NCBI RefSeq assembly: GCF_006864135.1
Contig: NZ_SADV01000005.1
Location: forward strand, 1 to 64,000
From: Lysinibacillus sphaericus
GTDB lineage: Bacteria > Bacillota > Bacilli > Bacillales_A > Planococcaceae
Length of the DNA: 64,000 bases
Direction: 5' to 3'
The notes under the pieces: model-generated
Seen by the model: the letters and a program-made list of their open reading frames with translations, nothing else
Told to the model about the DNA's origin: nothing
The model's database searches: none
Translations under genes and position numbers: made by a program
In this document: piece after piece, positions 54,206 through 62,756 of the stretch
Layout: each line of letters opens with the position of its first letter
How positions within the stretch are numbered: the first letter of the stretch is position 1

Positions 54206-54451
54206 CAATTATAGCTCGGCATAATTGCGTCCGGAAGGCAGAAGGCTTTTGGCCAAGACGAGTTGGTTACTCAGTCATTGCCACAGGACGTGGCGTATTT
54301 AGACAGAGTTCCTCTATTTCAGCGGATGTTTGAACACCCGCTCCAAAAGTGACTTAAAACCGCATTCTTCTTTACCACCAATAGAGATGGTAGACTTCTG
54401 TAGCTGTCACTTTGTTTTCGCTATAGAAAATAATTGCTGAAAGAAGTTAAA
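54206..54451. repeat. Dispersed modular repeat, copy H
   Basis: It begins CAATTATAGCTCGGCATAATTGCG, then GGCTTTTGGCCAAGACGAG, GTTGGTTACTCAGTCATTGCC, ACAGGACGTGGCGTATTTAG, CCTCTATTTCAGCGG, a TTTACCACC..GAGATGG module and ends ATTGCTGAAAGAAGTTAAAG. The whole gap 54159-54658 has no gene; an AT-rich stretch follows the repeat. Confidence 0.8.
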
Positions 54452-54658
54452 GAAAATAAAAAAAGTCCATTTTTTACGATTGATTTTTTTCCTGATAAAT
54501 GACTTTGTTCCTCATAAAAAAACCTCCTCATTAGGAATGTAAAAGACTTTCGCCACCTTTTCATTTCTACTCGGAGAGGATCAACTTAATTGTAAGATTT
54601 GTATAAGTAGATGTTATTTTGATAACTCATATATCTACTTTTATGTACAATATAAAAA

Positions 54659-55663
54659 TTATAATACCGCTGGGATTATATACTCTTTTATTAATGGCCA
54701 TCTATCTCGTGGATTCATGATGAATTCTGAACTAATTGCTACAATCATATTCATGTTTGGTATACAACAAATCATATTGCCCCCATCCCCTATTGCTGAA
54801 AAGGTAGAAAGTCCATCTTCTTGCCGTAGCCACCATAAATAACCGTAATTGTTATGGTTCATCTCCGTTGATTTACGAATCCATGCCTCAGAGAGAATCC
54901 TTTTATAATCCCAAATACCATTGTTTAAATAAAGGTAGCCAAATCGTGCCATATCACGTGTAGTTAATGTTAGCCCCCATCCACCTGTCGAATGACCGTT
55001 TGGATCATGGACCCACCCCTTAACGTTTTTTCCGAATAAATCATCAAACCCATATGCGTTCATTTGATAGTTAGGAATTTCTTTCATGCCAAGCGGTGTA
55101 AACAAATGTTCATTAGCGAAAGCTCGTGCACTCTTGCCTGTACTTTCAGTAAGAATAGCTGACAATAAATGTGCTCCAGCTGTGGAGTATTTAAACGCGC
55201 CTAAATCCCCATTTTCACCTATTATATCAAGTGTATATTTTATCCAATCCTGCTGTTGACATAGAATATCTAGCGGTTCATGCCAATCCTCATATGGATA
55301 TGGTACTGTCATCGTGAGAAGATGTCGTATTGTAATTTGCTGTTTCTGCTTATTAGCATCAGCACTATATTTAGGGAAAAAATCTAACACCTTTTCTTCA
55401 ACGCTTTTAATATATCCTTTATCGATAGCGATGCCTATAAGTGCAGATAGTACACTTTTCGTTACAGATGCTACATGTTGACAATCATCAGGACTTTTCC
55501 CATTAAAATATTTTTCATATGCTAAATTACCATTTTTAATGATAACAATACCATTTATATTGTTATAATCACTTTTTATCGTGTGCTCTAGCTTGGAAAG
55601 CTTTTCATTATTCAAATATATGCTTTCAGGCTTTACCGTGTGCCAATTTATTGTTGTTTGCAT
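54659..55663 (-). CDS. Serine hydrolase (beta-lactamase/class C-like)
   Basis: The 334-residue penicillin-binding-protein-fold hydrolase has the SxxK motif SVTK at 66-69, Tyr in FKYSTAG (near 155), and HSTGGWGL (near 225) in place of KTG. No signal peptide is seen, so it is probably cytosolic and an esterase-type member. The ATG at 55663 follows GGAGG; the TTG four codons earlier overlaps that site. It is downstream of the MerR gene with a 22-base gap. Confidence 0.88.
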   Translation of the reverse strand: MQTTINWHTVKPESIYLNNEKLSKLEHTIKSDYNNINGIVIIKNGNLAYEKYFNGKSPDDCQHVASVTKSVLSALIGIAIDKGYIKSVEEKVLDFFPKYSADANKQKQQITIRHLLTMTVPYPYEDWHEPLDILCQQQDWIKYTLDIIGENGDLGAFKYSTAGAHLLSAILTESTGKSARAFANEHLFTPLGMKEIPNYQMNAYGFDDLFGKNVKGWVHDPNGHSTGGWGLTLTTRDMARFGYLYLNNGIWDYKRILSEAWIRKSTEMNHNNYGYLWWLRQEDGLSTFSAIGDGGNMICCIPNMNMIVAISSEFIMNPRDRWPLIKEYIIPAVL

Positions 55664-55684
55664 AGGAACCTCCAAATGGTTTTG

Positions 55685-56509
55685 TCATTTTTTCTTGACA
55701 GGAAAATATACCTCAGTCATATAATCCTCAGAAGAGTTTGCTTGATTTGGATCTGTTACATATATTTCATATGGCGGCAATATCAATTCATAACCCTCGT
55801 TTTCAATCCACTTCATCAAATTAGCATAGACAGATGTTAATTCAGGATATGCTCCCTTTAAAACGGATTTAGCACAGAGACTACCAGGCAAATCTCTCGT
55901 TCCTTTAACAGACTCAGCTATTGGAATAGCGAACTCAGTATCATTACCAGTAGGGTTAAATTCAGGGCTGTGGTAAATCGTCATCGGCTTACCGAGTAAA
56001 GTAAGCTGCTCCGTCGCAATCTTTTCATATAGCTTGCTAAAATAGTTACCGTATCCTGATGAATAGTCATCACTGCTCATTATTAGACGCTTAAAAAGAA
56101 TATTTATTGGCTTTGTTTCAACTAGCTGTACTTCGATATCGTCAAGGTACGACATGATTGGCAACCCCTTTTCTAAGTTTGCAATATCATGACTTAGTTG
56201 TTTTACAAGATATTCAAAAGCCTTTAGTTTTTCTTGCATCTCATTTCTTTTATGGTTAAGCGCAGAAAAAAGCATTTCTTCGGATTGATCCTCTTCCAAT
56301 TCCAACATTGCTTTAATTTCTTCAAGAGAAAAATGATAGGATTTTAAACGGTTGATATAAAGCATCCTTTTTAGTTGTTCGATGGAATAATACCTATAAC
56401 CGCTTTCAGCATTAATCTCATCTGGGTTAATTAATCCAATTTCATCGTAATATCGAAGTGTTTTTGTCGAGACACCACATATTTTTGAGAATTCTCCTAT
56501 TGATAACAC
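55685..56509 (-). CDS. MerR-family regulator with GyrI-like effector domain
   Basis: The 274-residue regulator has an N-terminal winged HTH (MLSIGEFSKICGVSTKTLRY, YDEIGLI), a long coiled coil (about 75-115) and a C-terminal AraC-effector/GyrI-type domain that likely binds small hydrophobic molecules, as in BmrR. GTG start, GAGGTG upstream. It probably controls itself and the serine hydrolase. Confidence 0.9.
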   Translation of the reverse strand: MLSIGEFSKICGVSTKTLRYYDEIGLINPDEINAESGYRYYSIEQLKRMLYINRLKSYHFSLEEIKAMLELEEDQSEEMLFSALNHKRNEMQEKLKAFEYLVKQLSHDIANLEKGLPIMSYLDDIEVQLVETKPINILFKRLIMSSDDYSSGYGNYFSKLYEKIATEQLTLLGKPMTIYHSPEFNPTGNDTEFAIPIAESVKGTRDLPGSLCAKSVLKGAYPELTSVYANLMKWIENEGYELILPPYEIYVTDPNQANSSEDYMTEVYFPVKKK

Positions 56510-56872
56510 AAAACCACCTCATTTATTAATTTGTTACTTGCTACAATTCATTTATACACCTTCCCCTTAGGGCAAAGTCAATTACTTTCATTATTCCCAT
56601 ATGAACTACATTACGTGTGTTCCGGTGGCTCCAAGCCGTTTTTCAGCAGGTGTGTCCAAACATTCACCCTATCTTAAATTACTCAATTTGGGTTGTATAT
56701 ACCAAAGAAGCTCTCCTCATCATTTTCATGATCAAGGAGAGCTTCTTACTTTTATATAAATAAGGGGAAATACTAGCTTTTAAGTGCAATGTTCGGTTTC
56801 CAATCAAACATTTTTAAGCGCTAAATTTTATAACAACAAATATATAGTTGGGGATGCTACATATTAAAGAAG
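56510..56872. other. Gap with repeat remnant and hairpin
   Basis: At 56620-56672 a shard of the dispersed repeat remains (GTTCCGGTGGCTCCAAGCC, TTTTTCAGCAGGTGTGTCC). At 56703-56752 AAGAAGCTCTCCT pairs with AGGAGAGCTTCTT, a likely bidirectional terminator for the eut operon. No gene seen. Confidence 0.6.
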
Positions 56873-57817
56873 TTAAATGTTTTGACAAATTGTTAATACT
56901 TGTTTAACGGCTTCTGCTGATTGATGGAGCGCCTCTTTTTCTTCATTCGTCAGGTGCAACTCAATAACTGACTCAATGCCATTGCCTCCTAATATTGTCG
57001 GCACTCCTAAAAATAATTCGTGGTAACCATACTCTCCTTCTAAAAGGGCGATAGAAGGAATTATTTTACGTTGATCTTTCATGATGATTTCGACCATCTG
57101 TGCACATGCAGCAGCTGGTGCATAATAAGCACTACCATTGCCTAACAAACCAACAATTTCCCCGCCACCTTTACGTGTACGTTCTACGATTAGTTGCAGT
57201 CTGTCTTGAGGAATCAATTTTTCTAAAGGGATCCCTCCAGCATAGGAATATCGAATTAAAGGGACCATTTCGTCGCCATGTCCACCTAAGACGAATCCTG
57301 ATACATCCTCCGGTGCAATTTGCAATTCTTGTGCCACAAATGTATTAAAACGTGCTGTATCTAACACACCTGATTGACCAATGATACGATTTTTCGGAAA
57401 GCCTGTTTCCTTATAGCAAACATAGGTCATGGCATCGACTGGATTGCTTAATATAAGGATTATGCTGTTTGGAGCATAATGTTTTATTTGTCTAGATACT
57501 TGTTGAATAATTTTTGCATTCGTCGTCACTAAATCATCTCGGCTCATGCCTGGTTTACGAGGAATACCAGCTGTAATAATGACAATATTTGCTCCAGCAA
57601 TATCCTCATAATTGCTCGTTCCTTTAATAGAAACATTAAATTTTTCTATTGGTCCTGTTTGTAATAAATCTAGCGCCTTTCCTTTTGTCGGATTCTCCGC
57701 TTCTGGAATATCTAACAGGACAACATCTCCTAGTTCTTTTTGTGCCAAAAATAAGCTTAAAGTTGCACCAGTATGACCAGCACCGATTACAGCAATTTTA
57801 CTTTTTCGAAATGTCAT
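56873..57817 (-). CDS. Malate dehydrogenase-family protein, last gene of the eut operon
   Basis: This NAD-dependent 2-hydroxyacid dehydrogenase has 314 residues. The Rossmann motif is GAGHTGAT at 12-19. The substrate loop reads [12 protein letters not shown], where Arg follows Pro as in malate rather than lactate dehydrogenases, and the catalytic His is in [10 protein letters not shown]. Its ATG overlaps the stop of the shell gene by ATGA, so it is translated with the microcompartment genes. It may reoxidise NADH made by EutE or pull carbon into malate; both are inference. It has no clear encapsulation peptide. Confidence 0.9.
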   Translation of the reverse strand: MTFRKSKIAVIGAGHTGATLSLFLAQKELGDVVLLDIPEAENPTKGKALDLLQTGPIEKFNVSIKGTSNYEDIAGANIVIITAGIPRKPGMSRDDLVTTNAKIIQQVSRQIKHYAPNSIILILSNPVDAMTYVCYKETGFPKNRIIGQSGVLDTARFNTFVAQELQIAPEDVSGFVLGGHGDEMVPLIRYSYAGGIPLEKLIPQDRLQLIVERTRKGGGEIVGLLGNGSAYYAPAAACAQMVEIIMKDQRKIIPSIALLEGEYGYHELFLGVPTILGGNGIESVIELHLTNEEKEALHQSAEAVKQVLTICQNI

Positions 57818-58176
57818 TTTTCATCACCTCGATTGTCAGCGGCTGCTGTTTCCGTCGTTTTTTTAACACGTGTTGCTGCTGGTGCAGATTTTTTCTTTGG
57901 TGCTTCCGGTCCTTTAACCATCTGAAAAACATCTTCATCAGGTCTCGGAATTACGTGAGCGCCTAATAGTTCTCCAACGCGCTTAGCTGCCTCTTTCCCA
58001 GCATCTACAGCTGCTTGAACTGAACCAACATCACCTTTAACTACTACAGTAACGATGCCACCATCAACAAATTCTTGTTTGACGATGGTTACATCTGCCG
58101 CCTTTATCATCGCGTCTGCTGCCTCATAAGAACCAACTAATCCTTTCGTCTCAATCATTCCTATTGCGCTACCCAT
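57814..58176 (-). CDS. BMC-domain shell protein with charged tail
   Basis: A hexameric microcompartment shell subunit of the EutM/PduA type. The 120-residue product has the BMC core ([45 protein letters not shown]) and then about 30 extra residues rich in Lys, Ala and Pro. The tail may bind a partner or nucleic acid. The ATG at 58176 lies 6 bases from GAGGTG. It overlaps eutN upstream by 8 bases and mdh downstream by 4. Confidence 0.92.
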   Translation of the reverse strand: MGSAIGMIETKGLVGSYEAADAMIKAADVTIVKQEFVDGGIVTVVVKGDVGSVQAAVDAGKEAAKRVGELLGAHVIPRPDEDVFQMVKGPEAPKKKSAPAATRVKKTTETAAADNRGDEK

Positions 58177-58453
58177 TTTCCTCACCTCGCATCACTTCCG
58201 TGGAATCAATAATACCTATAACGACCGCATCGATAGGCAATGGATTTTCTTTCATAATATATCGGGATGATCCACCACTTGTAATGAGCACATCATCTCC
58301 GATTCCTGCCCCGATACGGTCTGCTGCTACAATTTCTGTTCGAATCGGCTGTTGATTAGAATCGATTGGTTGAATAATTAATAATTTTAAGCCATTCAAC
58401 CCTTCTTCTTTACGTGTTGCCCATACACTACCGATAACTCTGCCCATCTGCAT
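58169..58453 (-). CDS. eutN: EutN/CcmL-type pentamer vertex protein
   Basis: This shell vertex protein forms pentamers that close the microcompartment. The 94-residue product has MGRVIGSVWATRK, LLIIQPID and GAGIGDDVLITSGGSSR, diagnostic of the family. The ATG at 58453 is 6 bases from AGAGGTG. It lies between pduL and the second BMC gene. Confidence 0.93.
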   Translation of the reverse strand: MQMGRVIGSVWATRKEEGLNGLKLLIIQPIDSNQQPIRTEIVAADRIGAGIGDDVLITSGGSSRYIMKENPLPIDAVVIGIIDSTEVMRGEENG

Positions 58454-58486
58454 GAACTTCACCTCTTTATCCCGTATGGACTATTG

Positions 58487-59353
58487 TTAGTCAGAGCGAA
58501 TTGTTAACGTCTTATTCAGCTCTCGTATTTTGTCATACGCCAATGCCGTCACAATGGTTTTCTTAGGAACAACAATTTCCGGTGCTTCTATTTCAAGCAC
58601 TTCTACTTGCGAAAGCAGTTTCTTATCAAATAGATAGCTTAACGGTTTTTCAGCTTGACTGACGATTGGCGGAAGTTCTTTGACGTTCATTTTTTCCTTA
58701 GCTTGAGCATTGACAATTTCTGCAAATGTACCCTGTTGGATTAAACCTGCATTAGCCTCATCAGTATCGATATGCATCTCCAATCGATAACGCTCTGAAA
58801 CGCGAATCATTACATTTGATAAAATAATCGGTCTTATACCTTCTATGTTAATTTGTACCGATTGTCCGTCCACTACTTGGAACTGAGCACTGTCAGTCGG
58901 TGACATATGAATATGTGCTTGTGCTATAATGAGTCCCTCATTAAGCACGACACTGCCCTTTGGACCAATTAGTGTAACGGGGCTAGAGCCTTTAATATCT
59001 CCTGATACCCTTAATGGTGGCTTAACCCCTAATTTCATCGCGTCTGTCCAACTAATTTCTACTTGAGATAATGAACGAGCTGGACCTAAAATGCGTACTC
59101 GTTCAATGGATCCCTTTGGACCAGCAATAACAACAGTTTCCTCAGCAGCAAACTGTCCTGGTTGTGAAAGCTCAAACTTAGGTGTTAATTGATAGTTTTC
59201 ACCAAAAAGCTGCTCCACTTCCGTTTGAGCAAGATGTACATGTCGCGCTGATACACCGACAGGGATTTTTCCGTCATGATGAGAGGAAGGCTGATTTTTT
59301 AAAACTTGCTGTAACACTTCTTCAACAATTTTTTGGATTAAATTTTCCTGCAT
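58487..59353 (-). CDS. pduL: PduL-type phosphotransacylase with extra C-terminal domain
   Basis: It converts acetyl-CoA and phosphate to acetyl phosphate inside the compartment, recycling CoA. The 288-residue product has an N-terminal amphipathic helix (MQENLIQKIVEEVLQQVLKN) like an encapsulation peptide, then the two PduL domains with zinc ligands in SARHVHL, AHIHM and EMHIDTDEANA. The last 70 residues, with VPKKTIVTALAYDKIRELN, resemble a small domain found in other eut/pdu proteins. The ATG follows GGAGGAGG. A second pduL lies directly upstream. Confidence 0.92.
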   Translation of the reverse strand: MQENLIQKIVEEVLQQVLKNQPSSHHDGKIPVGVSARHVHLAQTEVEQLFGENYQLTPKFELSQPGQFAAEETVVIAGPKGSIERVRILGPARSLSQVEISWTDAMKLGVKPPLRVSGDIKGSSPVTLIGPKGSVVLNEGLIIAQAHIHMSPTDSAQFQVVDGQSVQINIEGIRPIILSNVMIRVSERYRLEMHIDTDEANAGLIQQGTFAEIVNAQAKEKMNVKELPPIVSQAEKPLSYLFDKKLLSQVEVLEIEAPEIVVPKKTIVTALAYDKIRELNKTLTIRSD

Positions 59354-59365
59354 CTAACCTCCTCC

Positions 59366-59956
59366 TTATGTCAATGATCTGATAATTCTTCCTTGGGCTT
59401 GCTGTTCAATAAAGCCAGCATTTGCTTCATCTGTATCGATATGCATCTCTAGACTAAAATCGTTTGATACACGAACTACAACCCCACGAAATGTCACAGG
59501 TCGCTCACTATCAACTTCGACAGATACTAATTCATTATTTTGTACGTCCAATACTAACGCATCTTCTTCTGTCATATGAATATGTGCCTGTGCAATAATG
59601 ACTCCCTGCTTGATGATTATTTCTTGTTCTTGATTAATTAATTTGATGCTAGCTGAACTTTCGATATCACCCGATTGTCTCAAAGGAGGGGTTAATCCTA
59701 ATTTCATTGCATCTGTTCGACTAATTTCCACCTGTGTCGCCGCTCTTACTGGACCTAATACACGAACATTGTGAAGAACACCTTTTGGTCCCTCAATAGA
59801 GACACGCTCTTTAGCTGCAAACTGCCCTGGCTGCGAAAGATCAAAATCCTTCGTTAGCGTCGCATTTGGACCAAAAAGTACCTGCAAATCCTCTTCACTG
59901 ACATGTATATGACGAGCTGAAATGGCCACAGGAAATGTTTTTGTCGCTGTATTCAA
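59366..59956 (-). CDS. pduL: PduL-type phosphotransacylase, short paralogue
   Basis: The 196-residue product has the same zinc ligand sets SARHIHV, AHIHM and EMHIDTDEANA and the substrate segments of PduL, but starts directly at the catalytic domain without the helix that targets the shell. It may therefore be cytosolic or be captured by its partner. TTG at 59956 is chosen because AGGTG is 6 bases away; a GTG three codons earlier overlaps that site. It ends 12 bases before the next pduL. Confidence 0.92.
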   Translation of the reverse strand: MNTATKTFPVAISARHIHVSEEDLQVLFGPNATLTKDFDLSQPGQFAAKERVSIEGPKGVLHNVRVLGPVRAATQVEISRTDAMKLGLTPPLRQSGDIESSASIKLINQEQEIIIKQGVIIAQAHIHMTEEDALVLDVQNNELVSVEVDSERPVTFRGVVVRVSNDFSLEMHIDTDEANAGFIEQQAQGRIIRSLT

Positions 59957-60059
59957 GTTAGCCACCTCTATATCTATTTCACTATATTGTTATAGGAAAT
60001 GAAGCAGGATGAAGCGCAACGCAATGTGTAACATCCTGCCCTTTCCTTTATGATGTTCT

Positions 60060-60285
60060 TTCCATCGCTTTGACTTTCTTCCGTCACCCGAGGATTCTTT
60101 CCGTCGCTTCGGTCTTTCTTTCCGTCACTTCGACTCATCTTTCCGTCGCTTTGACTTCCTTCCGTCACTCGAGGATTCTTTCCGTCGCTTCGGTCTTTCT
60201 TTCCGTCACTTCGACTCATCTTTCCGTCGCTTCGGACCCTCTTTCCGTCACTTCGGCTCTTCTTTCCGTCGCCCTTGTCCGGACT
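60060..60285. repeat. Tandem array of TTTCCGTCGCTTCGG units inside the eut operon
   Basis: About 11 units of 19-21 bp alternate TTTCCGTCGCTTCGGTCTTTC, broken here as the pairs CGTCGC and CGTCAC, with a higher-order period of about 80 bp. It occupies the only long gap of the operon, between eutM and the first pduL. Both strands show open frames that are not genes. The same unit is at 39975-40335. Confidence 0.85.
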
Positions 60286-60294
60286 GAAATAAAA

Positions 60295-60573
60295 TTAAGC
60301 CTCTGCTTTTGGTAAAATTAATTCTAATTCATGGTGTGGGCGTGGGATTACATGAACTGATAGAAGTTCTCCAACACGTTGGGCCGCTGCTGCACCTGCA
60401 TCAGTAGCTGCTTTTACTGCGCCTACATCACCACGAACTAATACAGTGACAATACCGCCACCAACATGTACTTTTCCTACTAAATTAACACTAGCAGCCT
60501 TCACCATTGCATCCGCTGCTTCAATTGCTCCTACTAATCCTTTTGTTTCTACCATTCCTAATGCTGTACTCAT
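60295..60573 (-). CDS. eutM: EutM-type BMC shell protein
   Basis: The main hexameric shell facet protein has 92 residues with the canonical BMC signature [38 protein letters not shown] and [11 protein letters not shown]. Its pore loop holds the usual Gly residues. GGAGG precedes the ATG. It follows eutE by 17 bases. Confidence 0.96.
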   Translation of the reverse strand: MSTALGMVETKGLVGAIEAADAMVKAASVNLVGKVHVGGGIVTVLVRGDVGAVKAATDAGAAAAQRVGELLSVHVIPRPHHELELILPKAEA

Positions 60574-60589
60574 TTGTCATTCCTCCAAA

Positions 60590-62080
60590 TTATTTATTTT
60601 GTAATGTTATTTGTTTTAATACTTGATCAACAATTTGTTGAACTACTGCTGTATCCAAAGATGGATCTTGTGCCTTGATATTCTCTACTACTGGTTTTGC
60701 TAAAAATTCTGGTTTTGGCACTTCTACATCTTTAATGCCATAAGCCATACGTTTAATATTCAATAAATGTCTCGCTGTAATGTTATCGGACGTAATATTG
60801 CCACCAAAAGTACCACACCCTAATGTAAAGGATGGTGCCAATCCAGTAGTTCCACCAACTGCGCCGATGGATGATAATGTATTAACAACAATTCTAGACA
60901 CCGGTAATTCCACTGAAAACTGCTCAGCTAAAGCTGTATTTTCTGTATGAATCGAGCATGTATGCCCGCGTCCACCTATGTTTAGTAAATCAATCATTAC
61001 CTGTTTTGCCTCTGTACTGTCCTCGACAGTGTATAACGCAAATATCGGTGATAATTTTTCCAGTGAAAATGGAATGTTCTTGCCAATCATCGTTTCCATA
61101 CCAACAAGTACTTTTGTATCTTCCGGCACAGTAATACCGATAGAATCTGCTAAGCAAGCTGCTGACTTACCTACAATTTGAGGATTTACTTTCCCAGGGA
61201 CTGGAGAAATCAGCTTCTCCATCTTCACCTTCTCTTCATCACTCAAAATATAAGCATTGTTTTTCTTTAGCTCTGTTAAAACTTGCTGTGCGATGACTTT
61301 ATCTACGATAATTGATTGTTCTGTAGCACAAATTGTGCCGTTATCAAAAGACTTACTTTGCACAAGCTGGCGAACGGATTTGGATATATTCGCCGATTTT
61401 TCAATGTAAGCTGGAACATTTCCTGGTCCTACACCGTAAGCAGGTTTGCCCGAACTATAGGCTGCTTTTACTAGAGCACCGCCACCAGTCGCTAAAATTA
61501 AGTGAATATCTGGGTGCTTCATTAATTGCTGCGTAGCTTCCATAGAAGACATTGTTAAACAATGTAGCAATCCTGCTGGTGCTCCAGCTTGTTCTGCAGC
61601 TACTCTACAAATCTCTAAAGCTTCCTTTGTACAATCAACCGCATATGGGTGTGGGCTTAGTACGAGACCATTTCTAGTTTTCAATGAGATAAGTGTTTTA
61701 AAGATTGCTGTTGATGTTGGATTTGTTGTTGGTACGATGCCAGCGATGACTCCAAACGGACTAGCAATCTCTGTCACTTTCTTCATTCGATCGAAACCAA
61801 CGACACCAACAGTTTTCAAATCTTTAATATCTTCATAAACATCTCTAGAGGCTACCTCATTTTTCATTTTTTTATGATTAGGTATGCCCATCCCTGTTTC
61901 CTGAACGGCCATATTTGCCAAACGTTCTGCCTCTTTATATGCTGCATCTGCAACAGCCTTGACGATATGATCTACTTGCTGCTGTGAATACTGCATGTAA
62001 GCAGTCTGGGCAATATTGGCATTTCTCACCGCGTCTCTCATTTCTTGAATTGCTAATAAATCTTTATCTAGTGTGGCCAC
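60590..62080 (-). CDS. eutE: CoA-acylating acetaldehyde dehydrogenase
   Basis: It oxidises acetaldehyde with CoA and NAD to acetyl-CoA. The 496-residue product has the catalytic cysteine in FDNGTICATEQS (near 270) and GPGNVPAYIE. The N-terminus starts at the enzyme domain, and the C-terminus carries an added amphipathic helix (SLDTAVVQQIVDQVLKQITL) like an encapsulation peptide. In enterobacterial EutE that peptide is at the N-terminus. GTG start, AAAGGAGG upstream. Confidence 0.94.
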   Translation of the reverse strand: MATLDKDLLAIQEMRDAVRNANIAQTAYMQYSQQQVDHIVKAVADAAYKEAERLANMAVQETGMGIPNHKKMKNEVASRDVYEDIKDLKTVGVVGFDRMKKVTEIASPFGVIAGIVPTTNPTSTAIFKTLISLKTRNGLVLSPHPYAVDCTKEALEICRVAAEQAGAPAGLLHCLTMSSMEATQQLMKHPDIHLILATGGGALVKAAYSSGKPAYGVGPGNVPAYIEKSANISKSVRQLVQSKSFDNGTICATEQSIIVDKVIAQQVLTELKKNNAYILSDEEKVKMEKLISPVPGKVNPQIVGKSAACLADSIGITVPEDTKVLVGMETMIGKNIPFSLEKLSPIFALYTVEDSTEAKQVMIDLLNIGGRGHTCSIHTENTALAEQFSVELPVSRIVVNTLSSIGAVGGTTGLAPSFTLGCGTFGGNITSDNITARHLLNIKRMAYGIKDVEVPKPEFLAKPVVENIKAQDPSLDTAVVQQIVDQVLKQITLQNK

Positions 62081-62095
62081 TAAAGCCCCTCCTTT

Positions 62096-62746
62096 CTAAA
62101 CAACTGGGTTTCTCGCTAAATTTCCAATAGCTTCTCTAAAAGCATTTGCAGCAGCTTGGCAGGAAGATTGGCTACCACTTAATAAACCGCCACCGAAATT
62201 GGTTTCAGATGGTGGACCAAAGAAAACCTTTAGTTCTACATCTGCAGCCTTTAATGCCGCATCTAAACCGACTACAGCCTCAAGGGGCGGTGCTATTAAA
62301 TAAGCAAGGGCTGTTCCAACCTTAACGTTTGCTAGCTCAGCCAGATACGTACCACAGCTCGCTACAGTATGTGCAAAAAGAGCATGGCTTTCATTTTGAA
62401 GAATGGCTTCAAAATACGTATCAAACTGAATTTTCTGCTGAATCGCATCAAAACCACTGCGTATTTCATCCGGCGAGCTACCAGCAATGATGCCAATGAC
62501 CTCACCAGATAATGGCCCAGATGCATGTGCCGCTCCAGCATAAAAGCTTTTTGCATAAACAACATCAACATCTGCTTTTTTCGTAGCCTCGTCCAACGCT
62601 ACATATCCAACATCATCTATTGTTAGCGTTACGAGTCCAATGCTATTGTGATATGGCTTTAAATCTAATTGCTCTGCTAATTCATTATTCACTCTTGGAA
62701 TGATTTGCATTGCCAAAATTTCTGCCATAAGTTTTTGAGGATTCAT
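62096..62746 (-). CDS. eutL: EutL trimeric shell protein
   Basis: This tandem-BMC shell protein forms a gated trimer. The 216-residue product matches the usual 219 and has VYAKSFYAGAAHASGPLSGE near 65-84 and FFGPPSETNFGGGLLSGSQSSC near the end. The ATG at 62746 is 7 bases from GGGGG; the longer frame would overlap eutC. It lies between eutC and eutE. Confidence 0.94.
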   Translation of the reverse strand: MNPQKLMAEILAMQIIPRVNNELAEQLDLKPYHNSIGLVTLTIDDVGYVALDEATKKADVDVVYAKSFYAGAAHASGPLSGEVIGIIAGSSPDEIRSGFDAIQQKIQFDTYFEAILQNESHALFAHTVASCGTYLAELANVKVGTALAYLIAPPLEAVVGLDAALKAADVELKVFFGPPSETNFGGGLLSGSQSSCQAAANAFREAIGNLARNPVV

Positions 62747-62756
62747 TGTTTGCCCC

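Noticed and set aside
60060-60285. CRISPR-like periodic array
   Set aside because: Units are only 19-21 bp and directly adjacent, with no unique spacers and no cas genes nearby.
59974-60315. Open frames with SDGKKDRSDGK or FLSVTSTHLS repeats in the eut operon
   Set aside because: Same tandem-array artefact; no ribosome site and poor codon pattern.
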